DNA of 64,000 bases from CAZLHO01 sp964559455 (lineage in GTDB: Bacteria; Krumholzibacteriota; Krumholzibacteriia; LZORAL124-64-63), in NCBI GenBank assembly GCA_964559455.1, contig CAZLHO010000003.1, positions 58,822-122,821 of the forward strand, in the 5' to 3' direction. A model generated the notes under the pieces. The model did not search any database. It saw nothing but the letters and a program-made list of their open reading frames with translations, and was not told where the DNA came from. Below are positions 1-12,012 of this stretch, piece after piece. The position numbers and the translations under genes were made by a program. Numbering within the stretch: the first letter of the stretch is position 1; every line of letters begins with the position of its first letter.

Positions 1-120
1 ACGGCGAAGAAGACGACCGCCGCCAAGAAGACGACGGCGAAGAAGACGACGGCCAAGAAGACCACCACGCGCAAGAAGACCGCCAAGAAGGCCGCGACGA
101 AGAAGGCGGCCGGCAGCTAG
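1..120 (+). CDS. C-terminal end of a lysine/alanine/threonine-rich histone H1-like protein (partial)
   Basis: Reading frame 1 is open from the window edge to a TAG at 118-120. It encodes about 39 residues made almost only of K, T and A in a repeating KKTTA pattern, ending KKAAGS. Such tails are typical of bacterial histone H1-like or HU-type nucleoid proteins with basic C-terminal extensions and bind DNA non-specifically. The globular part, if any, lies outside the window, so the family cannot be decided. The next gene starts only about 36 bases downstream on the same strand, so the two may be co-transcribed. Confidence 0.6.
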   Translation, partial: TAKKTTAAKKTTAKKTTAKKTTTRKKTAKKAATKKAAGS

Positions 121-156
121 CCGGCCGCGCCGCCGGTCTTCGCGATGGAGAGAGCG

Positions 157-2469
157 ATGCCGCAGCCCACGGCCAAGACGCCCTGGCGCCAGGACTTGAA
201 CCATTTCCGTCGCCGCGACCCGGTCCTCTACGAGAAGATCATCCGCTTCCTGATGCTCACCCTGCACAAGGAGGGCATCATGCGGATGGAGCAGATCGAG
301 CTGAACGTCAGCCGCATCCTGGGCAACCCCGACTTCCTGCACTGGACCGATCCCAACCGCCTCGAGCCCGCCCTGACCATGAAGGAGCTGCAGGCCCTGC
401 GGGAGCTGGTGATCCAGTACGCGTCGCACCACTGGGACGACGCCCGCATGAAGCAGCTGATCATGCTCGCGATCACGAAGGACGTCGCCCTGCGCCTCGA
501 GGAGAAGGCCGACGACCCCTTCAGCACCTGGGACGGGATCCGCGCCGAGGTGCTGAAGTTCTGCGACCTGGCGCCGGGCGGCCCCGCGCTGCCCATGTCC
601 GCCGTCCGCGGCGCCCGCGTGGCCCTGATTCGCCGCCTGCTCACCGACCAGCTCGAGCTGCTGCGCGTGGCTCGCGACACCCTGACCGTCCGCGACATCG
701 CCGACATCATCACGCGCGTGATCGGCCCGGCGCGGGGCCTGGGCAAGCTGGGCGGCAAGGCCACCGGCTTCATCCTGGCCCACGACGTGCTGAACAAGGC
801 CCGCGACGAGGGCCGTCCGGTCGGCGACTTCACGACCCCCCTGACCTACTACGTCCGCTCCGACGTGATGCTCGAGTTCGTCAAGATGAACGGGCTCGAG
901 GAGGTCATCGACATCAAGTACGGCGACGTCGAGGAGCTGCGCAGCGAGTACCGTCTGCTCAAGCAGTTCTTCCGCAACGGACGCTTCCCGCGCTACGTCG
1001 TCTCGAACCTGGCGCGGATGCTGCGTCGGCTGGGCGAGGTGCCGCTGGTGGTGCGCTCGAGCAGCCTGCTCGAGGATCGCCTGGGCGCCGCCTTCTCGGG
1101 CAAGTACCAGAGCGTCTTCGTGGCCAACCAGGGTCCCCTGAGGCAGCGGCTGAGCGAACTGCTGGGCGCGATCACGCAGGTCTACGCCAGCATCTTCACG
1201 CCGGACGCCATCCAGTACCGCGACGAGCGGGGCCTGCTGGACTTCAAGGAGGAGATGGCCTGCATCATCCAGCCGGTCGTGGGCCAGCGCCTGGGCCGCT
1301 ACTGGCTGCCGGCCTTCGCGGGTGTCGCCTTCAGCCTGAACGAGTACCGCTGGTCGCCGCGGCTCGAGCGCGGGAACGGCATGGTGCGGCTGGTGGCCGG
1401 CCTGGGCACGCGCGCCGTCGACCGCGTGGGCGAGGACTATCCCCGCCTCTTCAGCCCCGGCCAGCCCCGCCTGCGCACCAACGTGCATCCCGACGAAGTG
1501 CTGCGCTACAGCCAGCGCCTGGTCGACGTCATCGACCTGGAGGAGAACAAGTTCGCCACGATCCCCCTGGAGGCCCTGCTGCGGGAGCGGGGGGGGCGCT
1601 TCCCGGCCGGCGAGCGCATCTTCTCGGTCTTCCGCGACGGCGACCTGCTGCCGCAGACGGGCATGCTCTTCAACATCGACCCCCGCGACCTGATCGTCAC
1701 CTTCAACGGCTTGATCGAGCGCACGCCCTTCGCCGCGCAGATGAAGGCGATCCTGGACACCCTGGCCGAATCCTGGCGGGCGCCCGTCGACGTGGAGTTC
1801 GCCCACGACGGCCGCAAGCTCTACATCCTGCAGTGCCGCCCCCAGAGCCGCGGCGAGAAGCACGAGAAGGTGCGCATCCCCGGCGGCGTGCCTTCCGCCG
1901 ACCGCATCTTCTCGGCGAACCGCTTCGTGCAGATGGCCCACGTGCGCGACATCGACTACGTGGTCTACGTGCCGCCCGAGGCCTACGAGCAGGTGGAGTT
2001 CTACGACGACCTGGTGGAGATCGGCCGCGCGGTGGGCGAACTGAACCGGCTGCTGCCCCACCGCCGCTTCATCCTGATCGGTCCCGGGCGCTGGGGAAGC
2101 CGCGGCGACATCAAGCTGGGCGTGCGCGTGGAGTACGCGGACATCAACCACTCGCGGATGCTGGTCGAGGTGGCCCGCCGCAAGGGCGGCTACGTGCCCG
2201 ACGTCTCCTTCGGCACGCACTTCTTCCAGGACCTGGTCGAGGCCGACATCGCCTACCTGCCCCTCTACCCCGACGAGCCGGACGTGGTCTTCAACGACGA
2301 CTTCCTGGCCCGCTCCCCGAGCGTCCTGGCCGAGGTCCTGCCCCGCCGCGCCGAGCTGGCCGACGTGGTGCGCGTGATCCGCGTGCCGGACGTGACCGGG
2401 GGCCGCCGCCTGCATGTGGCCATGGACGCCGACCGCGACCGGGCGCTGGCCTACATCGGCGAGGGGTAG
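157..2469 (+). CDS. PEP/pyruvate-binding domain protein (PPDK N-terminal ATP-grasp type)
   Basis: About 770 residues. The central part (roughly 185-565) carries the nucleotide-binding domain of the PEP synthase / pyruvate phosphate dikinase family: GLGKLGGKATG near 188, the VVRSSSLLED segment with AFSGKYQS, and YILQCRPQS near 560. The swivelling phosphohistidine domain and the PEP-binding barrel of true PpsA/PpdK do not follow. Instead there is a C-terminal region of about 200 residues with ILIGPGRWGSRGD near 638. The N-terminal 180 residues are not recognised. It probably binds ATP and perhaps PEP or pyruvate, but full PEP synthase chemistry is unlikely. ATG 157 is chosen over ATG 145 because GGAGAG sits just upstream of it. 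The gene is convergent with gdhA. Confidence 0.75.
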   Translation: MPQPTAKTPWRQDLNHFRRRDPVLYEKIIRFLMLTLHKEGIMRMEQIELNVSRILGNPDFLHWTDPNRLEPALTMKELQALRELVIQYASHHWDDARMKQLIMLAITKDVALRLEEKADDPFSTWDGIRAEVLKFCDLAPGGPALPMSAVRGARVALIRRLLTDQLELLRVARDTLTVRDIADIITRVIGPARGLGKLGGKATGFILAHDVLNKARDEGRPVGDFTTPLTYYVRSDVMLEFVKMNGLEEVIDIKYGDVEELRSEYRLLKQFFRNGRFPRYVVSNLARMLRRLGEVPLVVRSSSLLEDRLGAAFSGKYQSVFVANQGPLRQRLSELLGAITQVYASIFTPDAIQYRDERGLLDFKEEMACIIQPVVGQRLGRYWLPAFAGVAFSLNEYRWSPRLERGNGMVRLVAGLGTRAVDRVGEDYPRLFSPGQPRLRTNVHPDEVLRYSQRLVDVIDLEENKFATIPLEALLRERGGRFPAGERIFSVFRDGDLLPQTGMLFNIDPRDLIVTFNGLIERTPFAAQMKAILDTLAESWRAPVDVEFAHDGRKLYILQCRPQSRGEKHEKVRIPGGVPSADRIFSANRFVQMAHVRDIDYVVYVPPEAYEQVEFYDDLVEIGRAVGELNRLLPHRRFILIGPGRWGSRGDIKLGVRVEYADINHSRMLVEVARRKGGYVPDVSFGTHFFQDLVEADIAYLPLYPDEPDVVFNDDFLARSPSVLAEVLPRRAELADVVRVIRVPDVTGGRRLHVAMDADRDRALAYIGEG

Positions 2470-2500
2470 GCCGGGGCGCGGTCCCGGGCGGAGAAAAGAA

Positions 2501-2529
2501 AACCGGCGGCCCCTCCGGGACCGCCGGTT
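2501..2529 (-). terminator. Rho-independent terminator after gdhA, possibly bidirectional
   Basis: The 9-bp stem AACCGGCGG / CCGCCGGTT encloses an 11-base loop. Read on the minus strand the stem is followed by TTTTCTTTTC, a good U-tract for the end of glutamate dehydrogenase. On the plus strand it is followed only by CTTCACTCT, so it may also stop the upstream plus-strand gene, less efficiently. Confidence 0.75.
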
Positions 2530-2615
2530 CTTCACTCTGCGGGAGGTCGCGACCGATTCGCGAGCGACTTTCGCGAAGCGAGGAGTCGAGCGGATCGCGT
2601 CGCGGCCGAGCCCGC

Positions 2616-3902
<1,287 letters not shown>

Positions 3903-4053
3903 GCCGATCCCCTTCCGGGAAACAACTCGTTATATGTGCGCGGGACGTGGCGCGCCGGCGGAAGTGGCGCGGCGCGGGACGGGCCGCAGGGGGGTACAGG
4001 TGGCGTAACGCCACGACAAATCTAGTCAGCCGAAGGCCGGGGACCAAAGGAAA

Positions 4054-4077
4054 TCGGACCCGCTCGCGCAGGTCCGA
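4054..4077 (-). terminator. Hairpin terminator after the TPR gene
   Basis: TCGGACC and GGTCCGA form a 7-bp stem around a 10-base loop. On the minus strand the stem is followed by TTTCCTTT, a partial U-tract. It sits 33 bases beyond the stop codon of the TPR gene and upstream of gdhA. Confidence 0.6.
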
Positions 4078-4110
4078 CTCCTTGGTGAGGGATCGTTTAC
4101 GTCTTTGATT

Positions 4111-5175
4111 CTATTCGGTTACGGCGGCGACCGAGGTGTCGGGGGCCTCGGCCTCGACGGCTTCGGCGACCGTGTCGGTCGTTTCGCCGGGCGCGAAGGA
4201 CGCGGCGAGGGCGACCAGGTCCGCGCGCGCGCCCGTGTCGGCCTCGGCCAGCGGCGCCAGGCGCTCCAGGCTGTCGCCGGCGAGCGCGTGGCCCGCATCG
4301 GCGGCCAGGGCGTAGGCCTCGGCGGCGTCGCGCAGGTGGCCGGTGCGCTCCAGCGCCACGCCCAGGTTGTTGCGGATGCGGCCCTGGTCGGCGGCGAGTT
4401 GAGCGGCCCGGGCCAGCGGCGCCAGGGCGTCGGCGAAGCGCTCGGCCTCGATATGCAGCAGGCCGAGGTTGTTCAGGGCCCAGACGTCGTCGTCGTCGCG
4501 GCGCAGCACCTGCTCGTAGGCGTCGACGGCCTCGTCGCCGCGGCCCAGGTTGTGGTAGACGCGGCCCAGCACCCGCCAGGCCTCGACCGACTCGGGGTCG
4601 CTGTCGAGCGCGGCCTCGACCAGGGGCAGGGCGTCGGCGGGACGCCGCTGGTCGAGCAGCACCCGGGCCAGGTTGACGCGGCTCTTCTGGTGGTCGGGCA
4701 TGATCTCGAGCGCGCGGCCGAAAGCGTCCTCGGCGTCCTCGAGCGCACCCTGCTTCCACAGCGCCAGGCCGAGCATGTACGGACCCCAGGCGTTGCCGGG
4801 CTTGCGGTCGGCGTAGGCGGCGAAGAGGCGGGCGGCCTCGGAGTGGTCGCCGGCGAAGTAGGCGGCCTCGCCATCGGCGTAGAGCATGTGGTCGGGCACG
4901 AAGGGGCCGATGGCCTCGGGCTCTTCCGCGGCCTCGGCGACGACAACGGCGTCGTCGTCGACGGGCGCGGCCTCGGGCTCGGGCTGCGGCTCGGCCAGGG
5001 CGACGGTCGGGGCGGGGTCGGCCACGGAGGCGACCGTGGCCTCGCCGCCGCCGCCGGCCAGCTTCATGCCGATGAGGACGACGGCGGCCAGGGCGAAGAC
5101 GAAGGCCAGGCCGGCCTCGGCGAACTTGATGTGCCGCTGGCGGCGGCTCGATCCGGTGGCTTCCTGCTGCTTCAT
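4111..5175 (-). CDS. Membrane-anchored tetratricopeptide repeat protein
   Basis: 354 residues. A short basic N-terminus (RRQRHIK) precedes one membrane segment at about 19-40, then an acidic, proline-rich linker (to about 90) and at least five TPR units between about 95 and 300, for example AWGPYMLGLALWKQG and VWALNNLGLLHIEA. The acidic C-terminal tail ends EAEAPDTSVAAVTE. One segment with a positive N-terminus suggests that the repeats face the periplasm. TPR proteins act as scaffolds, so no reaction is expected. ATG 5175 follows AAGGAG. Its upstream region holds a sigma-54-like promoter and two enhancer-like inverted repeats, and the next gene upstream encodes a sigma-54 activator. It is therefore the best candidate target of that two-component system. 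Confidence 0.8.
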   Translation of the reverse strand: MKQQEATGSSRRQRHIKFAEAGLAFVFALAAVVLIGMKLAGGGGEATVASVADPAPTVALAEPQPEPEAAPVDDDAVVVAEAAEEPEAIGPFVPDHMLYADGEAAYFAGDHSEAARLFAAYADRKPGNAWGPYMLGLALWKQGALEDAEDAFGRALEIMPDHQKSRVNLARVLLDQRRPADALPLVEAALDSDPESVEAWRVLGRVYHNLGRGDEAVDAYEQVLRRDDDDVWALNNLGLLHIEAERFADALAPLARAAQLAADQGRIRNNLGVALERTGHLRDAAEAYALAADAGHALAGDSLERLAPLAEADTGARADLVALAASFAPGETTDTVAEAVEAEAPDTSVAAVTE

Positions 5176-5245
5176 GGCGAGCTCCTTTCGCTCGTGGGTC
5201 GTCGGGGCCGGAGCCCCGGGGTGGACGGTCGTTGCCCCAGGAAGC

Positions 5246-5260
5246 GCAAGGGAGCGGCCA
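5246..5260 (-). promoter_or_regulatory. Sigma-54 (-24/-12) promoter for the TPR gene
   Basis: On the minus strand the sequence reads TGGCCGCTCCCTTGC. This is TGGC and TTGC with exactly ten bases between the invariant GG and GC. The -12 GC lies about 70 bases upstream of the ATG at 5175, which puts the predicted start of transcription near 5233. It differs from the consensus at the bases just after TGGC. A competing sigma-70-like pair (TTCAAC, 18 bases, TTATAA, about 5284-5313) also exists on this strand. Confidence 0.55.
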
Positions 5261-5315
5261 GAAGAGCGGCGGCAGCAGATTGTTTATAAGATGTTCTATA
5301 TCAATTGGTTGAAGG

Positions 5316-5329
5316 GTGTACACGTACAC
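5316..5329. promoter_or_regulatory. Palindromic operator-like site
   Basis: GTGTAC-AC-GTACAC is a perfect 6-bp inverted repeat between the TPR promoter and the tandem enhancer-like sites. It has the symmetry expected of a dimeric DNA-binding protein site, but no binder is known. Confidence 0.35.
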
Positions 5330-5353
5330 GACTTCGCCGCAATGAAGCAGAAG

Positions 5354-5372
5354 TGTGTCTGACGGGACACGT
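5354..5372. promoter_or_regulatory. Enhancer-like inverted repeat, copy 1
   Basis: TGTGTCTGACGGGACACGT contains the perfect inverted repeat GTGTC-N6-GACAC. It lies about 120-140 bases upstream of the predicted TPR transcription start, the usual distance for NtrC-family binding sites, and about 70 bases from the end of the NtrC-like regulator gene. Confidence 0.5.
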
Positions 5373-5377
5373 CGACT

Positions 5378-5396
5378 TGTGTTTGATTGGACACGT
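5378..5396. promoter_or_regulatory. Enhancer-like inverted repeat, copy 2
   Basis: TGTGTTTGATTGGACACGT repeats copy 1 with four differences, in the same orientation, 24 bases (a little over two helical turns) further upstream. The shared pattern is GTGTY-TGAYKG-GACAC. Two sites on nearly the same helical face suit cooperative binding by dimers of a sigma-54 activator. Confidence 0.5.
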
Positions 5397-5443
5397 TGCG
5401 GGATGGTCGCGGTACCCCTCGTCGGACCAGGGGCCGAACGTCC

Positions 5444-8607
<3,164 letters not shown>

Positions 8608-8717
8608 GACATGGTCCTTCCGTGGCCGGTTCTGCGGTTTCAACAACAGCTTAGCCTGCTCGGAGGCCCCGGTCAAAGGCCCGCGAGAGCGACTTTGGAG
8701 GGAGGCATAAGTAATTG

Positions 8718-8747
8718 TTGAAGATTCGTGAATACTTTTGATATAAT
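8718..8747 (+). promoter_or_regulatory. Sigma-70 promoter, distal, upstream of the CDGSH gene
   Basis: TTGAAG, an 18-base spacer and a perfect TATAAT read on the plus strand. Transcription would start near 8755 and leave a leader of about 270 bases before the CDGSH start codon. The region is markedly AT-rich compared with its surroundings. Confidence 0.6.
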
Positions 8748-8854
8748 CGCCCCTAGCCCACGATCGGGTTTCCGGGTTTCTTGAGTCGCATTAAGGAGCA
8801 GTCTACCGGAAATGTTCTTCGTGGGGGCAGCGATCTAGGCATCGCTAAGCTTCG

Positions 8855-8898
8855 GCCGGCCACGATCCCGCCCGTTCCGCGGTCGGGGGGTGGCCGGC
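8855..8898 (+). other. Long hairpin in the CDGSH leader
   Basis: GCCGGCCAC (8855-8863) pairs perfectly with GTGGCCGGC (8890-8898) around a GC-rich loop. A smaller stem, GCGAT-N6-ATCGC, lies just upstream near 8830-8845. No U-tract follows, so this is not a simple terminator. It could be a structured 5' leader, but it matches no riboswitch that I recognise. Confidence 0.35.
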
Positions 8899-8950
8899 TC
8901 GAAACTTCCTTCCTCGCCTCTTTTTCCGCTTCCGCTTTCCCGCCGTCGGG

Positions 8951-8978
8951 TTGCTGTCTTGTAAAACTGGACTATTAT
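8951..8978 (+). promoter_or_regulatory. Sigma-70 promoter, proximal, for the CDGSH-yceI pair
   Basis: TTGCTG, 16 bases and TATTAT on the plus strand, with the -10 box 44 bases upstream of the CDGSH ATG. It offers a short leader as an alternative to the distal promoter at 8718-8747. Confidence 0.45.
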
Positions 8979-9022
8979 GGTCAATATTATCTCCCGCCCA
9001 TTCGGATCCTGGAGGGATAGAC

Positions 9023-9280
9023 ATGGAACATCCACGAGTCGTGGCCAAGCGCCCCGATGTCCGCGAGCTGGAACCGGGCACCTACCACTACTGCACCTGC
9101 GGCCTTTCGCAGAACCAGCCCTTCTGTGACGGCGGCCACGCCGGCTCCAGCTTCCGCCCCCACACGTTCACGGTCGAGGAGACCTGCAGGATGGCCCTGT
9201 GCCTCTGCAAGCATTCCAAGGAGAACCAGTGCTGCGACGGCTCGCATCGCATGGTGATGGAAGAAGGAGAAGAGCGATGA
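9023..9280 (+). CDS. Double CDGSH iron-sulfur domain protein
   Basis: 85 residues with two tandem CDGSH-type motifs: CTCGLSQNQPFCDGGH and CLCKHSKENQCCDGSH. Each supplies three cysteines and one histidine for a [2Fe-2S] cluster, as in prokaryotic MitoNEET-like proteins with two domains (the first motif has CDGGH instead of CDGSH). A redox or cluster-carrier role in the cytoplasm is likely, and the partner is not known. ATG 9023 follows GGAGGGA. The stop codon overlaps the yceI start (ATGA at 9277-9280), so the two are translationally coupled, which hints at a shared redox or lipid-quinone role. Confidence 0.88.
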   Translation: MEHPRVVAKRPDVRELEPGTYHYCTCGLSQNQPFCDGGHAGSSFRPHTFTVEETCRMALCLCKHSKENQCCDGSHRMVMEEGEER

Positions 9281-9873
9281 CGAAGATCACTCGGACGATC
9301 CTGATGACGGCGGTCGCCGCGCTGCTGACCGCCGGTTCCGTGACCGCCGCCCCCTACGACCTGGACGCCTCGCATTCGAGCGTGGGCTTCAAGGTCAAGC
9401 ACCTGGTGATCAGCAAGGTCACCGGCTCCTTCGGCGAATTCACCGCCGAGCTGGACCTGGACGTCCAGGACATGACGAAGTCCAGCGTCAAGGCGACGAT
9501 CGCCGTGGCGTCGATCGACACCGGCAACAAGGACCGCGACGACCACCTGCGCGGCGCCGACTTCTTCGACGTGGAGCAGCACCCGGAGATGAGCTTCGTC
9601 TCGACCGGAGTCACCGCCCGCGAGGACGGCGGCTACGACCTGGCCGGCGAGCTGACCCTGCACGGAGTGACCAAGCCCGTCGTGCTGGACCTGACGTTCA
9701 ACGGCACGGTCACCGACCCCTGGGGCAACGACCGCGCCGGGTTCAGCGCCGAGGGGAAGATCGACCGCAGCGAGTTCGGCCTGACCTGGAACAAGGCCCT
9801 GGAGACCGGCGGCGTGGTCGTCGGCGACGAGGTGGAGATCGAGATCGAGCTCGAGGCGATCAAGCGCAAGTGA
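9277..9873 (+). CDS. YceI family periplasmic protein
   Basis: 198 residues. A signal peptide (1-25, TAVAALLTAGSVTAA) is followed by the YceI lipocalin-like beta-barrel, with the typical opening YDLDASHSSVGFKVKHL and LHGVTKPVVLDL near the middle. Family members bind long isoprenoids such as polyprenyl quinones in the periplasm and are often co-transcribed with cytochrome or redox genes. Here the partner is a CDGSH protein, with start and stop codons overlapping and GGAGAAGAG as ribosome binding site. No catalytic residues are expected. A hairpin terminator follows at 9910-9931. Confidence 0.9.
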   Translation: MTKITRTILMTAVAALLTAGSVTAAPYDLDASHSSVGFKVKHLVISKVTGSFGEFTAELDLDVQDMTKSSVKATIAVASIDTGNKDRDDHLRGADFFDVEQHPEMSFVSTGVTAREDGGYDLAGELTLHGVTKPVVLDLTFNGTVTDPWGNDRAGFSAEGKIDRSEFGLTWNKALETGGVVVGDEVEIEIELEAIKRK

Positions 9874-9909
9874 GGGGCGCCGGACGGCGCGACCTCGACG
9901 GGACGAAGG

Positions 9910-9931
9910 GGCGGCGCTTCCGGGCGCCGCC
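9910..9931 (+). terminator. Terminator after yceI
   Basis: GGCGGCGC-TTCCGG-GCGCCGCC is a perfect 8-bp stem, followed by TCTTCTC. It lies 36 bases beyond the yceI stop codon. Confidence 0.65.
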
Positions 9932-10180
9932 TCTTCTCGCGCTCCGGCTGCGCCGGCGTCCTGCCGGCGCGACGCCTCCGCGAGCCCGTCCCGGTCGCGC
10001 CGTCCGACGCCCAGGGGTAGGGCGGCCGTCGCTTCGCGCCCGGCGAAGATCATGGCGTCCCGCCGGCCCCGAAAATGTCCTCCGGGGTGCATCTCTGACC
10101 CCCTGGAGCGGGCTTCCCCCCGCTGCGAGGGGCTCGTGAGGGCGCGGCTCCGGCAGGACGCCGGAGCAGCCCGAACGCGA
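9932..10180. other. Intergenic stretch without a recognised gene
   Basis: About 250 bases between the yceI and mdh terminators (both genes end here, convergently). Short open frames exist, but none has a ribosome binding site or a recognisable protein. It is GC-rich with scattered small inverted repeats, and no regulatory element was recognised. Confidence 0.5.
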
Positions 10181-10212
10181 GACGGGGCGACACCAGGAGG
10201 TGTCGCCCCGTC
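10181..10212 (-). terminator. Strong hairpin after mdh
   Basis: GACGGGGCGACACC and GGTGTCGCCCCGTC form a perfect 14-bp stem with an AGGA loop, 26 bases beyond the malate dehydrogenase stop on the minus strand. It lacks a U-tract, so it may act as a transcript-end stabiliser as well as a terminator. Confidence 0.7.
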
Positions 10213-10238
10213 GTCCCCGAGTAGCGGGGGGAACCCGC

Positions 10239-11192
10239 TCAGCCCAGCTTGTCGACCTCCGCGCAGGTCTTCTTGACCGCGTTGACCGACTTGCGGAAGC
10301 CCGCCTTCTCGGCCGGCGTCATCTTGACCTCGACGAACTTCTCGATGCCCTTCTTGCCCAGCACGACGGGCACGCCGACGAAGAGGCCCTTCACGCCGAA
10401 CTCGCCCTGGAGCAGGGCGCAGGCGGCCATGATCTTCTTCTTGTCGAAGACGATGGCCTCGAGCATCTCGAGCGCCGACCAGGCCGGGCTGACGAAGGCC
10501 GAGCCGCTGCCCAGCAGGCCGACGATCTCGCCGCCCGCCTTGCGGGTGCGGAGCTCGATCGCCTCGAGCGTCTTCTTGTCGACGAACTGCTCCACGGGCA
10601 GGCCGGCGATGCGGCAGGTGCTGCGGATCGGCACCATGGTGTCGCCGTGGCCGCCCAGGACCATCGCCTCGACGTTCTCCACCGAAACGCCCGCGGCCTG
10701 GGCCACGAAGTAGCGGTAGCGCGCCGAGTCCAGCACGCCGGCCATGCCCATCAGGCGGCCGCGGGCCGGGCGCAGCTTCTGGTGCAGCCGGTAGACGATC
10801 GCGTCCAGGGGGTTGGCGATCGAGATCACCAGGGCCTTGGGGCAGTACTTCTTGATGCCCTCGGCCACGGCGTCGGTGATCTTCAGGTTGACGGCCAGCA
10901 GCTCCTCGCGGCTGGGGAAGGTGCCGTCGGGGCGCACGGTGCGGGGCACGCCGGCCGTGTTGATCACGTACTCGGCGCCGCGCAGGGCGCTGAAGTTCTT
11001 GGACGCCTTGTAGGCGATGTCGGCGCCGATCACCGCCGAGCCCTCGGCCACGTCCAGGCACTTGCCCTCGGCCAGGGCGGGGGGCTTGACGTCGACGAGG
11101 CCGACCTCGCGGGCCAGGCCGCGGGAGACGATTTCCGACAGCAGCACGCCGCCGATCTGGCCGCCGCCGACGAGTCCGATCTTGTTGACCAT
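10239..11192 (-). CDS. mdh: Malate dehydrogenase (LDH-like)
   Basis: 317 residues, the usual length of the LDH-like family. It oxidises malate to oxaloacetate with NAD in the cytoplasm (TCA cycle). Visible are the Rossmann loop VGGGQIGG, D34 as the NAD-selecting acid (GLVDVKP), R84 in AGVPR, which selects the second carboxylate of malate over lactate, and the catalytic histidine in LGGHGDTMVP. The substrate loop between R84 and R95 (RTVRPDGTFPSR) is five residues longer than the common PRKPGMSR form. ATG 11192 follows GAGGAG. It ends the minus-strand run that begins with the topoisomerase VI genes, but the 130-base gap before it suggests a separate promoter. Confidence 0.9.
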   Translation of the reverse strand: MVNKIGLVGGGQIGGVLLSEIVSRGLAREVGLVDVKPPALAEGKCLDVAEGSAVIGADIAYKASKNFSALRGAEYVINTAGVPRTVRPDGTFPSREELLAVNLKITDAVAEGIKKYCPKALVISIANPLDAIVYRLHQKLRPARGRLMGMAGVLDSARYRYFVAQAAGVSVENVEAMVLGGHGDTMVPIRSTCRIAGLPVEQFVDKKTLEAIELRTRKAGGEIVGLLGSGSAFVSPAWSALEMLEAIVFDKKKIMAACALLQGEFGVKGLFVGVPVVLGKKGIEKFVEVKMTPAEKAGFRKSVNAVKKTCAEVDKLG

Positions 11193-11322
11193 GAGCCTAT
11201 CTCCTCGCTCGCGTGGGACGACCCCCCGTGGACGTCGGGGGGCAGGGGATGTTATTTGTGCAACGTTGCGAATCTACTGGACTTCGCGACGGTTTTCCAC
11301 GGAAAACTGACCGCGCCCGGAG

Positions 11323-11985
11323 CTAGGCGCCGGAGCCGAAGATCCCCTCGATCGCGATCCGCGACCAGTCCTCGAAGCTGCCGCCGTCGGGCGCGGCGCC
11401 GGGACCGGTCATGCCGACCAGGTCGCCGACGGGCAGCCACAGCGCCCGGTGGGGCTCGGCCTGGGCCGAGACCAGGGCGACCAGCGCGTCGTCATCCTCG
11501 GGCCGCGCATCCAGGTCCACCCGGAAGACCACGCCGAAGTGCACGCTCGAGACGTCCTCGCGGTCGGAGTTGATGAACCCCGCCGGGCGCAGGGCCTCCG
11601 AAGCCACCGACAGTCCGGTCTCCTCGTCCAGTTCGCGCAGGGCGCCGGCCAGCACCAGGCCGTGCACCGCGGCCTCGCCCCGATCGCGGTCCAGGGGCTC
11701 GATGTGTCCGCCGAAGCCCACCGACCACAGGCCGCCCAGCCGGCTCTCGGAGTGGTCGCCGCGCCGCTGGTAGGCCAGCACGCGCGCCTGGGCCCCGCGG
11801 CCGCGCTGCAGCACGAGGTAGGGGATGATCTGCTTGAAGTGCGAGTTGCGCTCCATGAAGTCGCGCTCGGCGAAGAAGAGGTGGGGATGGATCGCCTCGA
11901 GGTCGATGGAGACCTCGGGCAGGAAGCCCTGGGGGCTCAGCCCCGGAAAGAGGTGCTTGCGGTCGAGGACGAGGATGCTGCGCAA
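11323..11985 (-). CDS. Nudix hydrolase-domain protein
   Basis: 220 residues. The Nudix signature is present as GFGGHIEPLD followed, after an insertion, by AGALRELDEETGL, which fits the REUxEExGU core that binds Mg and cleaves nucleoside diphosphate-X compounds. The insertion before the helix is longer than in the canonical 23-residue box. A preceding segment (NSHFKQIIPYLVLQRG) resembles Nudix proteins that take part in phosphoesterase-like or signalling roles, so the substrate is not predictable. The start is TTG 11985 with GGAGG five bases upstream. It lies 27 bases downstream of the M48 protease gene and probably shares its transcript. Confidence 0.75.
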   Translation of the reverse strand: MRSILVLDRKHLFPGLSPQGFLPEVSIDLEAIHPHLFFAERDFMERNSHFKQIIPYLVLQRGRGAQARVLAYQRRGDHSESRLGGLWSVGFGGHIEPLDRDRGEAAVHGLVLAGALRELDEETGLSVASEALRPAGFINSDREDVSSVHFGVVFRVDLDARPEDDDALVALVSAQAEPHRALWLPVGDLVGMTGPGAAPDGGSFEDWSRIAIEGIFGSGA

Positions 11986-12012
11986 TGTGGCCTCCGTAGC
12001 GTGGGCGCGGCG

